From: Streptomyces triticagri
GTDB taxonomy: Bacteria > Actinomycetota > Actinomycetes > Streptomycetales > Streptomycetaceae
DNA length: 42,791 nucleotides
Reading direction: 5' to 3'
NCBI RefSeq assembly: GCF_003429565.1
Contig: NZ_QUAK01000017.1
Location: forward strand, 1,099 to 43,889
A model generated the notes under the pieces. It was not told where the DNA came from. It saw only the letters and a program-made list of their open reading frames with translations, and did no database searches. The translations under genes were made by a program, and so were the position numbers. Position 1 is the stretch's first letter. Every line of letters begins with the position of its first letter. This document shows positions 25,613 through 35,265 of the stretch, one piece after another.

Positions 25613-27721
25613 GTGACGGATCAGTCGGTGGACACCCACAGGTCGACACCGGTGTCGGACACTTCGGCACCGGGGGCGGGCCCGGACCGGGGAGGCCCCG
25701 AATTCGTCGGCAGGCAACGTGAGTTGAAGGAACTGCGGGCCGACATCGAGCGCACCGGGCTCGACACCCTCACCGGCCGCAAGGCGCCCCGGGCCCGTGT
25801 GCTGCTGATCGCCGGGAGACCTGGAAGCGGTCGCACCGCGCTCGCCGAAGAACTCGCGGGACAGCTGCGTGCCGACTACCCCGACGGCACCCTGCGTGCA
25901 CGGCTGACCGACCCCGGCGGCGGGCGCGTGCCCACCGAACGCACGGCGCGCGAACTGCTCGGTGCGCTACGGGTCCCGGTGGCGCCGGGATCCGCCGAGG
26001 ACCAGCTGTCCGAGGCGCTGCGCGGGGCACTCGACGGACGCCGGGTGCTGCTGGTGCTCGACGACGCCGCCGACGCCGAACAGGTCGAGCCGCTGCTGCC
26101 GGACACCCCGGACTGCCTGGTCGTCGCCGTGTCGGAGGGACCGCTGACCGGGATCTCCGACGTGCGTCCGTGCACGCTCGGCGGGCTCGACACCAAGTCG
26201 GCGCTCGAGCTCCTGAGCGGATTCACCGGCTCGGTGCGCATCACCTGCGACCCGCGCGCGGCCGAGAATCTCGCCGAGCTGTGCGCGCATCAGCCGGCCG
26301 CTCTGGTTCTCGCCGGCGGCTGGCTCGCGGCCCGGCCCAAGGCCTCGGTGGCGGAGCTCGCCAAGCAGCTGCACAACACCGGCGACGAGGGGGCGGGCGG
26401 CGGCAAGGGGTCCCTGGCCTCCCTCGCCGCCCTGTCGCGGGTGCTCGGCTTCGTGCACGACGGGCTGCCGGGCCCCGCCGCGCGGATACTGCGACTGCTC
26501 TCGCTTGCGCCGGCGGGCTTCGCCGACCCGCACACCGCATCGGCGCTCGCCGGATGTTCGGTGTCCGCGGCCCGTACGACACTCGACGACTTCGTCGCCC
26601 TCGGGCTGCTGCGCCGGGCGCCCGCACCCTCCGGACTGCCCCAGTACGCCGTACCCGCCTGTCTGCTGCCGCAGTTGAGCTCCCTGGCGGCGGCGCACGA
26701 GCGCCCCGCCGAGGTGCAGCTCGCGCGGGCCAGGATGCTGGAGCGGACGGTGCGGCTGCTGCAGTCCTGCCGCGCGGTCACCGAACCCGAGGACTCGTCC
26801 GCCCGCCGCAAACTCGCGGGCATGCCCCGTGCGCTGCGCTTCCCGACTCCCGGCGCCGCGGAGGAATGGCTGCGGGTACGGCACCCCGCCCTGCTCGCCT
26901 CGGCCCGGCTCGCGGTCGCCGACGGAGAGCTGGACACTCTCGCCCGCCGTTTGATGGCCGCACTGACCAGGGCACTTGTCGCCCACTACGGGACCGGGGC
27001 GGCGGCACCCGAGCTGTACGGGATCCACCGCCTCGTCCTGGACGTGGCCTCCCGGCGCGACCTGCCGAGGGAACAGGCGGCCGCCCTGCTCAATCTCGCC
27101 GATCTGGACGCGAGCACGGGCCGGACCCGGGAGGCGCTCGCGCGTTATCGGGAGGCGCTCGACGTGGCACGCGCTGCGGGCGACCCCTATGCGACCGGCC
27201 GGGCGATGGAATCCGTGGGCGGTGCCTACCAGGAACTGGGGGACTGGCCGCGGGCCGCCGACTGGTTCGGCCGTGCCCTCGCGCAGCGGCTGACGCGCGG
27301 GGAGCGCCTGGACGCCGCGCGGCTCTACGGACGCATCGGCACCGCGCACACCTATGCCGGGCGGTACGGGGACGCGGTCCGCAGCTGGCGATCGGCGGCG
27401 ACGGGATACCGCAAGGCCGGTGATGTCCCGTCCCACGCAAGGGCGTTGAGCGAACTGGCCCGGGTCCAGGAGTACGCCGGGCGGCCGGAGGAATGCCTGC
27501 GCGCCTGCCGCGAGGCCGTCGACTGGGCGCGCGAGGCCGGCGAAGTGCGGCTGCTCGCCGCGCTGCAGGTCAGGCTGGCCGACACCCTCGAGCGGCTCGG
27601 TGATCCAGCTGCCGCCGGGCTGCACCGTGCGGCGGCCGAGCGCATGCTGGGGGAGGAGCTCAATGAACAGGGAACCACTCCTTCCGCCTACGAAATCCGT
27701 AGTGCTCCCGACGAAGATTGA
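25613..27721 (+). CDS. STAND/NB-ARC-like ATPase with C-terminal TPRs
   Basis: 702 residues. A disordered N-terminus leads to FVGRQRELKELRADIE, then a P-loop LLIAGRPGSGRTAL in which the Walker A Lys is Arg74, and Walker B RVLLVLDDAADAEQV. A helical/winged region follows (FVHDGLPGPAARILRLLSLA, CSVSAARTTLDDFVALGLL), then about five TPRs (from about residue 480: ALLNLADLDASTGRTREALA, SVGGAYQELGDWPRAADWFG). This is the AfsR/SARP-like layout minus the DNA-binding domain. The family senses signals through TPRs, but the role here is unknown, and the Lys-to-Arg change may reduce ATP hydrolysis. GTG 25613 follows GGGAG by 8 nt. Two other genes (xerD among them) occupy this position in mycobacteria. Confidence 0.85.
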   Translation: MTDQSVDTHRSTPVSDTSAPGAGPDRGGPEFVGRQRELKELRADIERTGLDTLTGRKAPRARVLLIAGRPGSGRTALAEELAGQLRADYPDGTLRARLTDPGGGRVPTERTARELLGALRVPVAPGSAEDQLSEALRGALDGRRVLLVLDDAADAEQVEPLLPDTPDCLVVAVSEGPLTGISDVRPCTLGGLDTKSALELLSGFTGSVRITCDPRAAENLAELCAHQPAALVLAGGWLAARPKASVAELAKQLHNTGDEGAGGGKGSLASLAALSRVLGFVHDGLPGPAARILRLLSLAPAGFADPHTASALAGCSVSAARTTLDDFVALGLLRRAPAPSGLPQYAVPACLLPQLSSLAAAHERPAEVQLARARMLERTVRLLQSCRAVTEPEDSSARRKLAGMPRALRFPTPGAAEEWLRVRHPALLASARLAVADGELDTLARRLMAALTRALVAHYGTGAAAPELYGIHRLVLDVASRRDLPREQAAALLNLADLDASTGRTREALARYREALDVARAAGDPYATGRAMESVGGAYQELGDWPRAADWFGRALAQRLTRGERLDAARLYGRIGTAHTYAGRYGDAVRSWRSAATGYRKAGDVPSHARALSELARVQEYAGRPEECLRACREAVDWAREAGEVRLLAALQVRLADTLERLGDPAAAGLHRAAAERMLGEELNEQGTTPSAYEIRSAPDED

Positions 27722-27764
27722 TGCTTTGGAAGGCTAGACAGCTCAATATCCTTCATTAAACTGG

Positions 27765-27793
27765 TTGGGCCGCGGGTTCCCGTGGCGTATCCC
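27765..27793 (+). promoter_or_regulatory. Candidate ald promoter
   Basis: TTGGGC (27765-27770), a 17-nt spacer and TATCCC (27788-27793) lie in the 143-bp gap. The preceding 27720-27765 is unusually AT-rich for this genome (CAATATCCTTCATTAAAC) and contains a second candidate, TATCCT. Confidence 0.35.
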
Positions 27794-27864
27794 AGTGCGT
27801 CACGATACGTACGGGTGTGAGCCTCCTGCCCGAAAAATCCCAGAGCCAAGGACCGTGATCGACG

Positions 27865-28980
27865 ATGAAGGTCGGCATCCCCCGCGAGGTCAAGAACAAC
27901 GAGTTCCGGGTGGCCATCACCCCCGCCGGAGTGCACGAGCTGGTGCGCCACGGTCATCAGGTCTTCGTGGAGCAGAACGCCGGCGTCGGCTCGTCGATCA
28001 CGGACGCCGAGTTCCAGGGCGCTGGCGCAGAGATCCTGCCCACGGCGGACGAGGTCTGGGCCACCGCCGACCTGGTGCTCAAGGTCAAGGAGCCGATCGC
28101 CGAGGAGTACCACCGCCTCCGCAAGGACCAGACCCTCTTCACCTATCTGCACCTCGCCGCCTCGCGCGAGTGCACCGAGGCCCTGCTCGAGTCCGGCACC
28201 ACCGCCATCGCCTACGAGACCGTCGAGACCGCCGGCCGGCAGCTCCCGCTGCTCGCGCCGATGTCCGAGGTCGCGGGCCGGCTCGCGCCGCAGGTCGGTG
28301 CGTACCACCTGATGAGGTTCAACGGCGGACGTGGTGTGCTGCCCGGTGGCGTGCCCGGTACCGCGCCCGGTCGTGCCGTCGTCATCGGCGGCGGTGTCTC
28401 CGGGTGGAACGCCACCCAGATCGCCGTCGGCATGGGCTTCCACGTGACCCTGCTCGACAAGGACATCAACAAGCTGCGCGAGGCCGACCGGATCTTCGGC
28501 ACCAAGGTCCAGACGATCGTCTCCAATGCCTACGAGCTCGAGCGTGCCGTCGTCGAGGCCGACCTCGTCATCGGTGCGGTGCTCATCCCGGGCGCGAAGG
28601 CGCCGAAGCTGGTCACCAACGAGCTGGTGGCCAAGATGAAGCCCGGAAGTGTCCTTGTCGACATTGCGATCGACCAGGGCGGCTGCTTCGAGGACTCGCG
28701 TCCGACCACCCACGCGGAGCCGACCTTCCAGGTCCACGACTCGGTCTTCTACTGCGTCGCGAACATGCCCGGCGCGGTGCCCAACACCTCGACGTACGCG
28801 CTCACCAACGCCACGCTCCCGTACATCGTGGAGCTTGCGAACCGCGGCTGGGTCGAGGCGCTGCGTCGTGACCCGGCGCTCGCGCTCGGCCTCAACACCC
28901 ATGACGGCAAGGTGACTTACCGCTCCGTCGCCGAGGCGCACGGTCTCGAGAGTGTCGAGCTGAGCACTCTTCTCGGCTGA
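27865..28980 (+). CDS. ald: L-alanine dehydrogenase
   Basis: 371 residues, the usual family length. The N-terminus [20 protein letters not shown], the catalytic LKVKEP lysine and YLHLAASRE histidine, and the NAD-binding [20 protein letters not shown] identify Ald, which interconverts L-alanine with pyruvate, ammonia and NADH. ATG 27865 is preceded by AAGGA at about 12 nt. It is monocistronic: a strong terminator follows. In mycobacteria ald lies elsewhere, so its presence between the pyrG and parA-scpAB segments is lineage-specific. Confidence 0.95.
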   Translation: MKVGIPREVKNNEFRVAITPAGVHELVRHGHQVFVEQNAGVGSSITDAEFQGAGAEILPTADEVWATADLVLKVKEPIAEEYHRLRKDQTLFTYLHLAASRECTEALLESGTTAIAYETVETAGRQLPLLAPMSEVAGRLAPQVGAYHLMRFNGGRGVLPGGVPGTAPGRAVVIGGGVSGWNATQIAVGMGFHVTLLDKDINKLREADRIFGTKVQTIVSNAYELERAVVEADLVIGAVLIPGAKAPKLVTNELVAKMKPGSVLVDIAIDQGGCFEDSRPTTHAEPTFQVHDSVFYCVANMPGAVPNTSTYALTNATLPYIVELANRGWVEALRRDPALALGLNTHDGKVTYRSVAEAHGLESVELSTLLG

Positions 28981-29024
28981 GCCGCACGAGCCGGGCGTCA
29001 ACGCTCGGCGTCAACTCCGCGCAT

Positions 29025-29056
29025 CCGGCCGGACCTTGTTCGCGAGGTCCGGCCGG
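29025..29056 (+). terminator. Perfect 12-bp ald terminator hairpin
   Basis: CCGGCCGGACCT (29025-29036) pairs with AGGTCCGGCCGG (29045-29056) around an 8-nt loop, 44 bp after the ald stop. Confidence 0.9.
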
Positions 29057-29213
29057 GTGTGTATCGATCACTTTGCGGCGCTCGCTCAACTAGCGTGGAA
29101 CGTAACCCTTCGACCGATTCGCACACCGTGCAAAGCGAGCCGAAGGTCTCTGCGCACCCTTGACAGAGGGGTGTTCAGTTACCGACACATCGGGCCGGGT
29201 CCGGCGGATTGTG

Positions 29214-29243
29214 TTGCTGCGGACCGGTGACACGCCATAGAGT
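29214..29243 (+). promoter_or_regulatory. Candidate promoter of the parA-scpAB operon
   Basis: TTGCTG (29214-29219), an 18-nt spacer and TAGAGT (29238-29243) fit the main vegetative promoter pattern of Streptomyces. The leader would be about 65 nt, ending in AAGGAGGT. Confidence 0.5.
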
Positions 29244-29315
29244 CGCCAATCGTCGGCATGGTGTCACGCTGACCTGTCTAGAAGTTTCCTGGTCACCAAG
29301 GAGGTAAGACGACTT

Positions 29316-30494
29316 GTGAATGAGTCGACATTTACTCCCGGGGGTGGCCGTCCAGGAACGCCTGCGCAGGGACCGGGACCCGAGGGATCCGAGGCTGTCG
29401 GCTCTGTCGCTGTCCGCATCTTCGCCGACGTCCAGAACACGCAGCGCACACAGCAGTCGCTGACAGCCCACCAGAGCATGGATGGCCATCAAGTGAACGC
29501 CATGGCCGGCGACCGGAGTGGCGAGAACCCCACCCAATTCGCTGACTACGAAGAGCTGCCCGAGGGGCACTTCTACGACCCCGACGCCGAATACGAGCCC
29601 GACCCCGAGTACGCGGCCACCCTCGCGCCCGACGCCGCGCGTCAGCGCCGCGAGCGCATCGGCCCGACCGGTCGGCCGCTGCCGTACTTCCCGATTCCCG
29701 GGCCGCTGACCGACCACGGGCCCGCGAAGATCATCGCGATGTGCAACCAGAAGGGCGGCGTCGGCAAGACGACGTCCACCATCAATCTGGGCGCCGCGCT
29801 CGCGGAGTACGGACGGCGCGTGCTCCTGGTCGACTTCGACCCGCAGGGAGCGCTCTCGGTGGGCCTCGGCGTCAACCCGATGGAGCTCGACCTCACCGTC
29901 TACAACCTGCTCATGGAGCGGGGCATGGCGGCCGACGACGTGCTCCTGAAGACGGCCGTGCCGAACATGGACCTGCTGCCGAGCAACATCGACCTGTCGG
30001 CGGCCGAGGTACAGCTGGTCTCCGAGGTCGCCCGTGAGTCGACCCTGCAGCGTGCGCTGAAGCCGCTGATGCAGGACTACGACTACATCGTGATCGACTG
30101 TCAGCCCTCGCTCGGTCTGCTGACCGTGAACGCGCTGACCGCGGCGCACAAGGTGATCGTGCCGCTGGAGTGCGAGTTCTTCGCACTGCGCGGTGTGGCC
30201 CTGCTGACCGAGACGATCGAGAAGGTCCAGGAGCGGCTCAATCCCGACCTGGAGCTCGACGGCATCCTCGCCACGATGTACGACTCGCGCACGGTGCACA
30301 GCCGTGAGGTCCTCGCGCGCGTGGTCGAGGCCTTCGACACGCACGTCTACCACACGGTCATCGGGCGCACGGTCCGCTTCCCGGAGACCACCGTCGCCGG
30401 CGAGCCGATCACCACGTACGCCTCCAACTCCGTTGGTGCCGCCGCCTATCGCCAGCTTGCCAGGGAGGTGCTCGCCCGGTGTCACGCCGAGTGA
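29316..30494 (+). CDS. ParA/Soj-family ATPase with long N-terminal extension
   Basis: 392 residues. The first 135 or so are an acidic, probably disordered extension. The deviant Walker A MCNQKGGVGKTTSTINLG (about 143-153), LLVDFDPQGALSVGLG (switch I) and YIVIDCQPSLGLLTVNAL (Walker B/switch II) define a ParA-type DNA-binding ATPase. It is not next to parB as the canonical chromosomal parA is; it heads a run with a small RHH-like protein, scpA, scpB and rluB, an order also seen in M. tuberculosis (Rv1708-Rv1711) without the RHH gene as I recall. It probably moves or positions chromosome-associated cargo or condensin. GTG 29316 follows a perfect AAGGAGGT by 10 nt. Confidence 0.93.
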   Translation: MNESTFTPGGGRPGTPAQGPGPEGSEAVGSVAVRIFADVQNTQRTQQSLTAHQSMDGHQVNAMAGDRSGENPTQFADYEELPEGHFYDPDAEYEPDPEYAATLAPDAARQRRERIGPTGRPLPYFPIPGPLTDHGPAKIIAMCNQKGGVGKTTSTINLGAALAEYGRRVLLVDFDPQGALSVGLGVNPMELDLTVYNLLMERGMAADDVLLKTAVPNMDLLPSNIDLSAAEVQLVSEVARESTLQRALKPLMQDYDYIVIDCQPSLGLLTVNALTAAHKVIVPLECEFFALRGVALLTETIEKVQERLNPDLELDGILATMYDSRTVHSREVLARVVEAFDTHVYHTVIGRTVRFPETTVAGEPITTYASNSVGAAAYRQLAREVLARCHAE

Positions 30495-31084
30495 GTCTGC
30501 CGGGGGCCGACGAACTGTTCCGTACGACCGGTGGCATGGCGCTCCAGGCGTCGTCGCCCAGGCGGCAGGCCAATGGCGAGGCACGTGTACCGGCGCCGGC
30601 GGGTGAGAGCGACGGCGCGGCGGCGAAGGACGACTCGGCGAAGGGCGCCCGTGGTGAGGGCCGCGAGAGCGCGGAGCACGCCACGGCCGACGAGGAGTCC
30701 GGCGAGCATCGCGGGAGTTCCGCCGGCGGTGACGGCAAGGGCGCGGCGAGGTCGGGACGGCGTGCCGGGCAGGAGGGTGCGGCCGGGCCGTCCCCGGCCG
30801 GCCAGGCCGAGCGCGGGGCGGCGGCGTCGGGTCAGGCGCGTCGGCGCGGCCGTGGTGGCGGGCGCAGGCCCAGTGGGCGCGAGCGTCACGACGAGAAGAT
30901 CACCGTCTATGTCTCGGCCGAGGAGCTGATGGACCTCGAGCACGCCCGTCTCGTCCTGCGCGGCGAGCACGGCCTTGCCGTGGACCGTGGGCGGATCGTC
31001 CGCGAGGCGGTGGCCGTCGTGCTCGCCGATCTCGAGTCGCGGGGCGAGGCGAGCATCCTCGTCCGGCGGCTGCGCGGGCGCTGA
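30479..31084 (+). CDS. Small protein with C-terminal ribbon-helix-helix-like domain, partner candidate of ParA
   Basis: 201 residues in two parts. Residues 1-137 are Ala/Gly/Glu/Ser-rich, becoming basic (RRRGRGGGRRPSGRERHD). Residues 138-201 start with KITVYVSAEELMDLEHARLV and continue DRGRIVREAVAVVLADLE: a short strand with alternating residues, then two helices, as in MetJ/Arc/ParG-type domains. This assignment is by eye. Plasmid ParA proteins often pair with such centromere-binding RHH proteins. GTG 30479 overlaps the parA-like gene by 16 nt and follows GGGAGG by 10 nt; GTG 30491 (4-nt overlap) is an alternative. Confidence 0.82.
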   Translation: MSRRVSLPGADELFRTTGGMALQASSPRRQANGEARVPAPAGESDGAAAKDDSAKGARGEGRESAEHATADEESGEHRGSSAGGDGKGAARSGRRAGQEGAAGPSPAGQAERGAAASGQARRRGRGGGRRPSGRERHDEKITVYVSAEELMDLEHARLVLRGEHGLAVDRGRIVREAVAVVLADLESRGEASILVRRLRGR

Positions 31085-31196
31085 GCGCGCGCCGCTTCTT
31101 CGTGTTCTTCGTGCCGGGCTTCTTGTGTCCCTCTCGCGTCCCTGGTCGCGCCGCTGCTCCGGGGCCCGCGTCCCGCGGTCGCCGGGTACGGAAAGG

Positions 31197-31202
31197 TAGC
31201 CT
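31197..31202 (+). promoter_or_regulatory. Putative -10 (TAGCCT) upstream of scpA
   Basis: TAGCCT lies 50 bp before ATG 31253 in a 168-bp gap after the RHH gene, so scpAB may have its own promoter besides any operon read-through. The gap also has a duplicated TTCTTCGTG at about 31098-31115. Confidence 0.4.
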
Positions 31203-31252
31203 GCGCCTGCCCGTTGCCGCGGGCCTCCCTGTACGCCGCACCCTGGACCGCG

Positions 31253-32667
<1,415 letters not shown>

Positions 32668-32671
<4 letters not shown>

Positions 32672-33327
32672 GTGCCGAGGAGCGGGACGAGGAAGCCCCC
32701 GCCGGTCTGCTGACCGTGGCCGATCTGGAACTCAGGCCCGCCCTGGAGGCGGTCCTCATGGTGGTCGACGAACCGGCCACCGAGGAGCATCTGGCCAAGA
32801 TCCTCGACCGGCCGCGCCGCCGGATCTCCGCGGCGCTCCGGGAGCTCGCCGACGAGTACACCGCGCAGGGCCGCGGTTTCGAGCTGCGCCTTGTGGCCGG
32901 CGGCTGGCGCTTCTACACCCGGCCCGAGTACGCCGCGGCCGTGGAGCGGTTCGTGCTCGACGGCCAGCACGCCAGGCTCACCCAGGCGGCGCTCGAGACG
33001 CTGGCCGTGGTCGCGTACCGCCAGCCGGTCAGCCGCTCGAGGGTGTCCGCCGTACGCGGGGTGAACTGCGACGGTGTGATGCGCACCCTGCTGCAGCGCG
33101 GTCTGGTGGAGGAGGCGGGCGCGGAACCCGAAACAGGTGCGATCCTGTACAGGACGACAAACTACTTTCTGGAGCGGATGGGCCTGCGCGGCCTTGACGA
33201 GCTCCCGGAGCTCGCGCCCTTCCTCCCCGAGGCGGACGCCATCGAGTCCGAGACCCAGGAAGGTGTGCCGTCGTTCGATCCGGACGCCCCGGATTTCGAG
33301 GACGCAGACGACAAGACGGAATTTTGA
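32668..33327 (+). CDS. scpB: Segregation and condensation protein B
   Basis: 219 residues. Two winged-helix domains: LRPALEAVLMVVDEPATEEH and later TQAALETLAVVAYRQPVSRS with RGVNCDGVMRTLLQRGLV, both typical of ScpB, the dimeric regulator of the SMC-ScpA condensin. The acidic C-terminal tail (EDADDKTEF) is short. ATG 32668 overlaps the scpA stop (ATGA) with GGAGGAG upstream, indicating coupling and stoichiometric synthesis. Its own stop overlaps the rluB-like start. Confidence 0.95.
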
Positions 33328-34382
33328 TGCGAAGCAGCGGCAGGAACAGCAGCGGACGTGGCAACCACCGCGGCGCGGGCAACAAGCGCGACGACAAGCA
33401 GCAGCGCTCGGGCCGCCCCCGCCCGGAGGAGCGGCGCCACGAGGGCGGGGCTTCCTCCGGCGGGCGGGGCGCCGGCGCACGCGGCGGCGCGAAGGGCGGC
33501 CCCAAGGCGCCCCAGTCGGGCGGCAAGGGCGGCAATCGCCGAGGTGGCGGCACCCCGGGCCGTTCCCGCGAGTACGAGACCCGGCAGGAGGAGCGCAACC
33601 GCGAGCGGTACGCGAACAAGCCCCGGGTGAGCACGCCGAAGACGTTCCCCGGCGCCGAGCAGGAGGGCGAGCGGCTGCAGAAGGTGCTCGCCCGCGCCGG
33701 CTACGGCTCGCGGCGCGCCTGCGAGGAGCTCATCGACCAGGCCAGGGTCGAGGTGAACGGCTCGATCGTGGTCGAGCAGGGCCAGCGGGTCGACCCGGAG
33801 AAGGACGAGATCAAGGTCGACGGCCTGACCGTGGCGACCCAGTCGTACCAGTTCTTCTCGCTCAACAAGCCCGCCGGTGTGGTCTCCACGATGGAGGACC
33901 CGGAGGGGCGCCAGTGCCTCGGGGACTACGTCACCAACCGGGAGACCCGGCTCTTCCACGTGGGCCGGCTCGACACCGAGACCGAGGGCGTCATCCTGCT
34001 CACCAACCACGGTGAGCTGGCGCACCGCCTGACCCACCCCCGGTACGGCGTGAAGAAGACCTATCTCGCGGCGATCCAGGGCCCGATCCCGCGCGACCTC
34101 GGCAAGCGCCTCAAGGACGGCATCCAGCTGGAGGACGGCTACGCGCGCGCGGACCACTTCCGGGTGGTCGAGCAGACCGGCAAGAACTACCTGGTGGAGG
34201 TCGTGCTGCACGAGGGCCGCAAGCACATCGTGCGGCGCATGCTGTCGGAGGCGGGCTTCCCCGTCGACAAGCTGGTGCGCACGCACTTCGGCCCGATCGG
34301 TCTCGGCGACCAGAAGTCGGGCTGGCTGCGGCGCCTGAGCAACACCGAGGTCGGCATGCTGATGCGCGAGGTCGACCTGTAG
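33327..34382 (+). CDS. RluB/RsuA-type pseudouridine synthase with basic N-terminal extension
   Basis: 351 residues. The first 105 or so are Gly/Arg/Lys/Ser-rich and RGG-like (SSGRGNHRGAGNKRDD, RGAGARGGAKGG). An S4 domain follows (EGERLQKVLARAGYGSRRAC) and then the catalytic domain with GRLDTETEGVILLTNHGEL carrying the catalytic Asp, YGVKKTYLA and KHIVRRMLSEAGFPV. RluB-type enzymes modify 23S rRNA near position 2605; the exact uridine is inferred. ATG 33327 overlaps the scpB TGA by one base (TGATG). The order scpA-scpB-rluB is widely conserved. Confidence 0.93.
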   Translation: MRSSGRNSSGRGNHRGAGNKRDDKQQRSGRPRPEERRHEGGASSGGRGAGARGGAKGGPKAPQSGGKGGNRRGGGTPGRSREYETRQEERNRERYANKPRVSTPKTFPGAEQEGERLQKVLARAGYGSRRACEELIDQARVEVNGSIVVEQGQRVDPEKDEIKVDGLTVATQSYQFFSLNKPAGVVSTMEDPEGRQCLGDYVTNRETRLFHVGRLDTETEGVILLTNHGELAHRLTHPRYGVKKTYLAAIQGPIPRDLGKRLKDGIQLEDGYARADHFRVVEQTGKNYLVEVVLHEGRKHIVRRMLSEAGFPVDKLVRTHFGPIGLGDQKSGWLRRLSNTEVGMLMREVDL

Positions 34383-34406
34383 GCCGTCCCGGCCCGTCGC
34401 TCGTAC

Positions 34407-34440
34407 GGCGGCCGTTCCCGCACCGGCGGGGGCGGCCGCC
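34407..34440 (+). terminator. Terminator of the parA-scpAB-rluB operon
   Basis: GGCGGCCG (34407-34414) pairs with CGGCCGCC (34433-34440), and inside CCCGC pairs with GCGGG around a 4-nt loop. TTAT follows. Confidence 0.75.
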
Positions 34441-34479
34441 TTATGCGTTCCGGGCGAGGCCCCGCGATCGCCCAGGGGG

Positions 34480-34508
34480 TTGTGCTCCCGAGCCGTAACG
34501 GCTTTTAT
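34480..34508 (+). promoter_or_regulatory. Candidate promoter of the NrtR-like gene
   Basis: TTGTGC (34480-34485), a 17-nt spacer and TTTTAT (34503-34508) place the transcript start near GTG 34516. The AT-rich hexamer stands out in this GC-rich DNA and overlaps the palindrome at 34507. Confidence 0.45.
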
Positions 34509-34523
34509 AGTCACTGTGACTAT
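34507..34523. promoter_or_regulatory. 17-bp palindromic operator at the NrtR-like start codon
   Basis: ATAGTCAC-T-GTGACTAT is a perfect palindrome with 8-bp arms. Its right arm contains the GTG start codon of the Nudix-type regulator. NrtR-family repressors bind palindromes of comparable length near their targets, so autoregulation together with the downstream ADP-ribosylglycohydrolase gene is likely. Confidence 0.8.
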
Positions 34524-35265
34524 TAATGAGCGCGGGCCGCGTGTGCCCGACGGATACGACCCGGGGGCGTTCGAGCCCTTCGCGGTCACCGTCGATCTGG
34601 CGGTGTTCACCGTGCGGCAGGGCGCCCTGCACGTGCTGCTCGTGGAGCGTGGCGAGGAGCCGTACGCGGGGTGGTGGGCGCTGCCGGGAGGTTTCGTACG
34701 CCCCAGGGAGTCCGCCGAGGAGGCGGCCCGCCGGGAGCTCGCGGAGGAGACCGGGCTCGACGCGGACGCCATCACCGCGCTGCACTTCGAGCAGCTGCGC
34801 ACCTACAGCGAGCCGGACCGCGATCCGCGGATGCGGGTCGTCTCTGTGGCCTTCGCCGCCCTGCTGCCCGCACTGCCCGAGCCGCTCGGCGGCGGGGACG
34901 CGGCCCGCGCCGCACACGTGCCGTACGGGACGGTCCACGACCTCGCCTTCGACCACGGCCGGATCCTCTCCGACGCGCACCGCCGGATCGGCGCCAAGCT
35001 CGAGTACAGCTGCCTGGCCACGTCCTTCTGCCCGCCCGAGTTCACCCTCGGTGAGTTGCAGGGCGTCTACGAGACCGTCTGGGGCACCGCGCTCGACCGG
35101 CCCAACTTCCGGCGCAAGGTGCTTGCCACCCCCGGATTCGTCGAGCAGGTCGACGGGCCGCCGCGCCGCAGCGGCGGCCGCGGCAAACCGGCCGCCCGCT
35201 ATCGGGCCGGCCCCGCGAACGCCCTGCACCCCCCGCTGCTGCGACCGGAAGGACGACCGGAATGA
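34516..35265 (+). CDS. NrtR-like Nudix regulator or Nudix hydrolase
   Basis: 249 residues. N-terminal Nudix domain AVTVDLAVFTVRQGALHVLL and WWALPGGFVRPRESAEEA with an intact box (G-x5-E-x7-REL-x-EE-x-G), so catalysis is not excluded. A C-terminal winged helix (FTLGELQGVYETVWGTALDR, PNFRRKVLATPGFVEQ) is characteristic of NrtR, the Nudix-related regulator of NAD metabolism that responds to ADP-ribose. I choose GTG 34516, which lies within the palindrome and 7 nt after a -10-like hexamer (leaderless); GTG 34540 is the alternative. It overlaps the ADP-ribosylglycohydrolase gene by ATGA. Confidence 0.85.
   Translation: MTINERGPRVPDGYDPGAFEPFAVTVDLAVFTVRQGALHVLLVERGEEPYAGWWALPGGFVRPRESAEEAARRELAEETGLDADAITALHFEQLRTYSEPDRDPRMRVVSVAFAALLPALPEPLGGGDAARAAHVPYGTVHDLAFDHGRILSDAHRRIGAKLEYSCLATSFCPPEFTLGELQGVYETVWGTALDRPNFRRKVLATPGFVEQVDGPPRRSGGRGKPAARYRAGPANALHPPLLRPEGRPE

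Larger units (their letters stand above)
28981..29315. other. Intergenic region between ald and parA-like gene
   Basis: 335 bp with no gene. It holds the ald terminator (29025-29056), a TAGCGT at 29091-29096 that could be an extra -10, a promoter candidate at 29214-29243, an inverted pair GTGACAC (29227-29233)/GTGTCAC (29261-29267) straddling the predicted transcript start, and an AAGGAGGT Shine-Dalgarno at 29298-29305. Confidence 0.7.

Noticed and set aside
29160..29189. TTGACA at 29160-29165 as the parA-like promoter
   Set aside because: The -35 match is perfect, but no TANNNT stands 16-19 nt downstream; TTGCTG-N18-TAGAGT at 29214 fits better.
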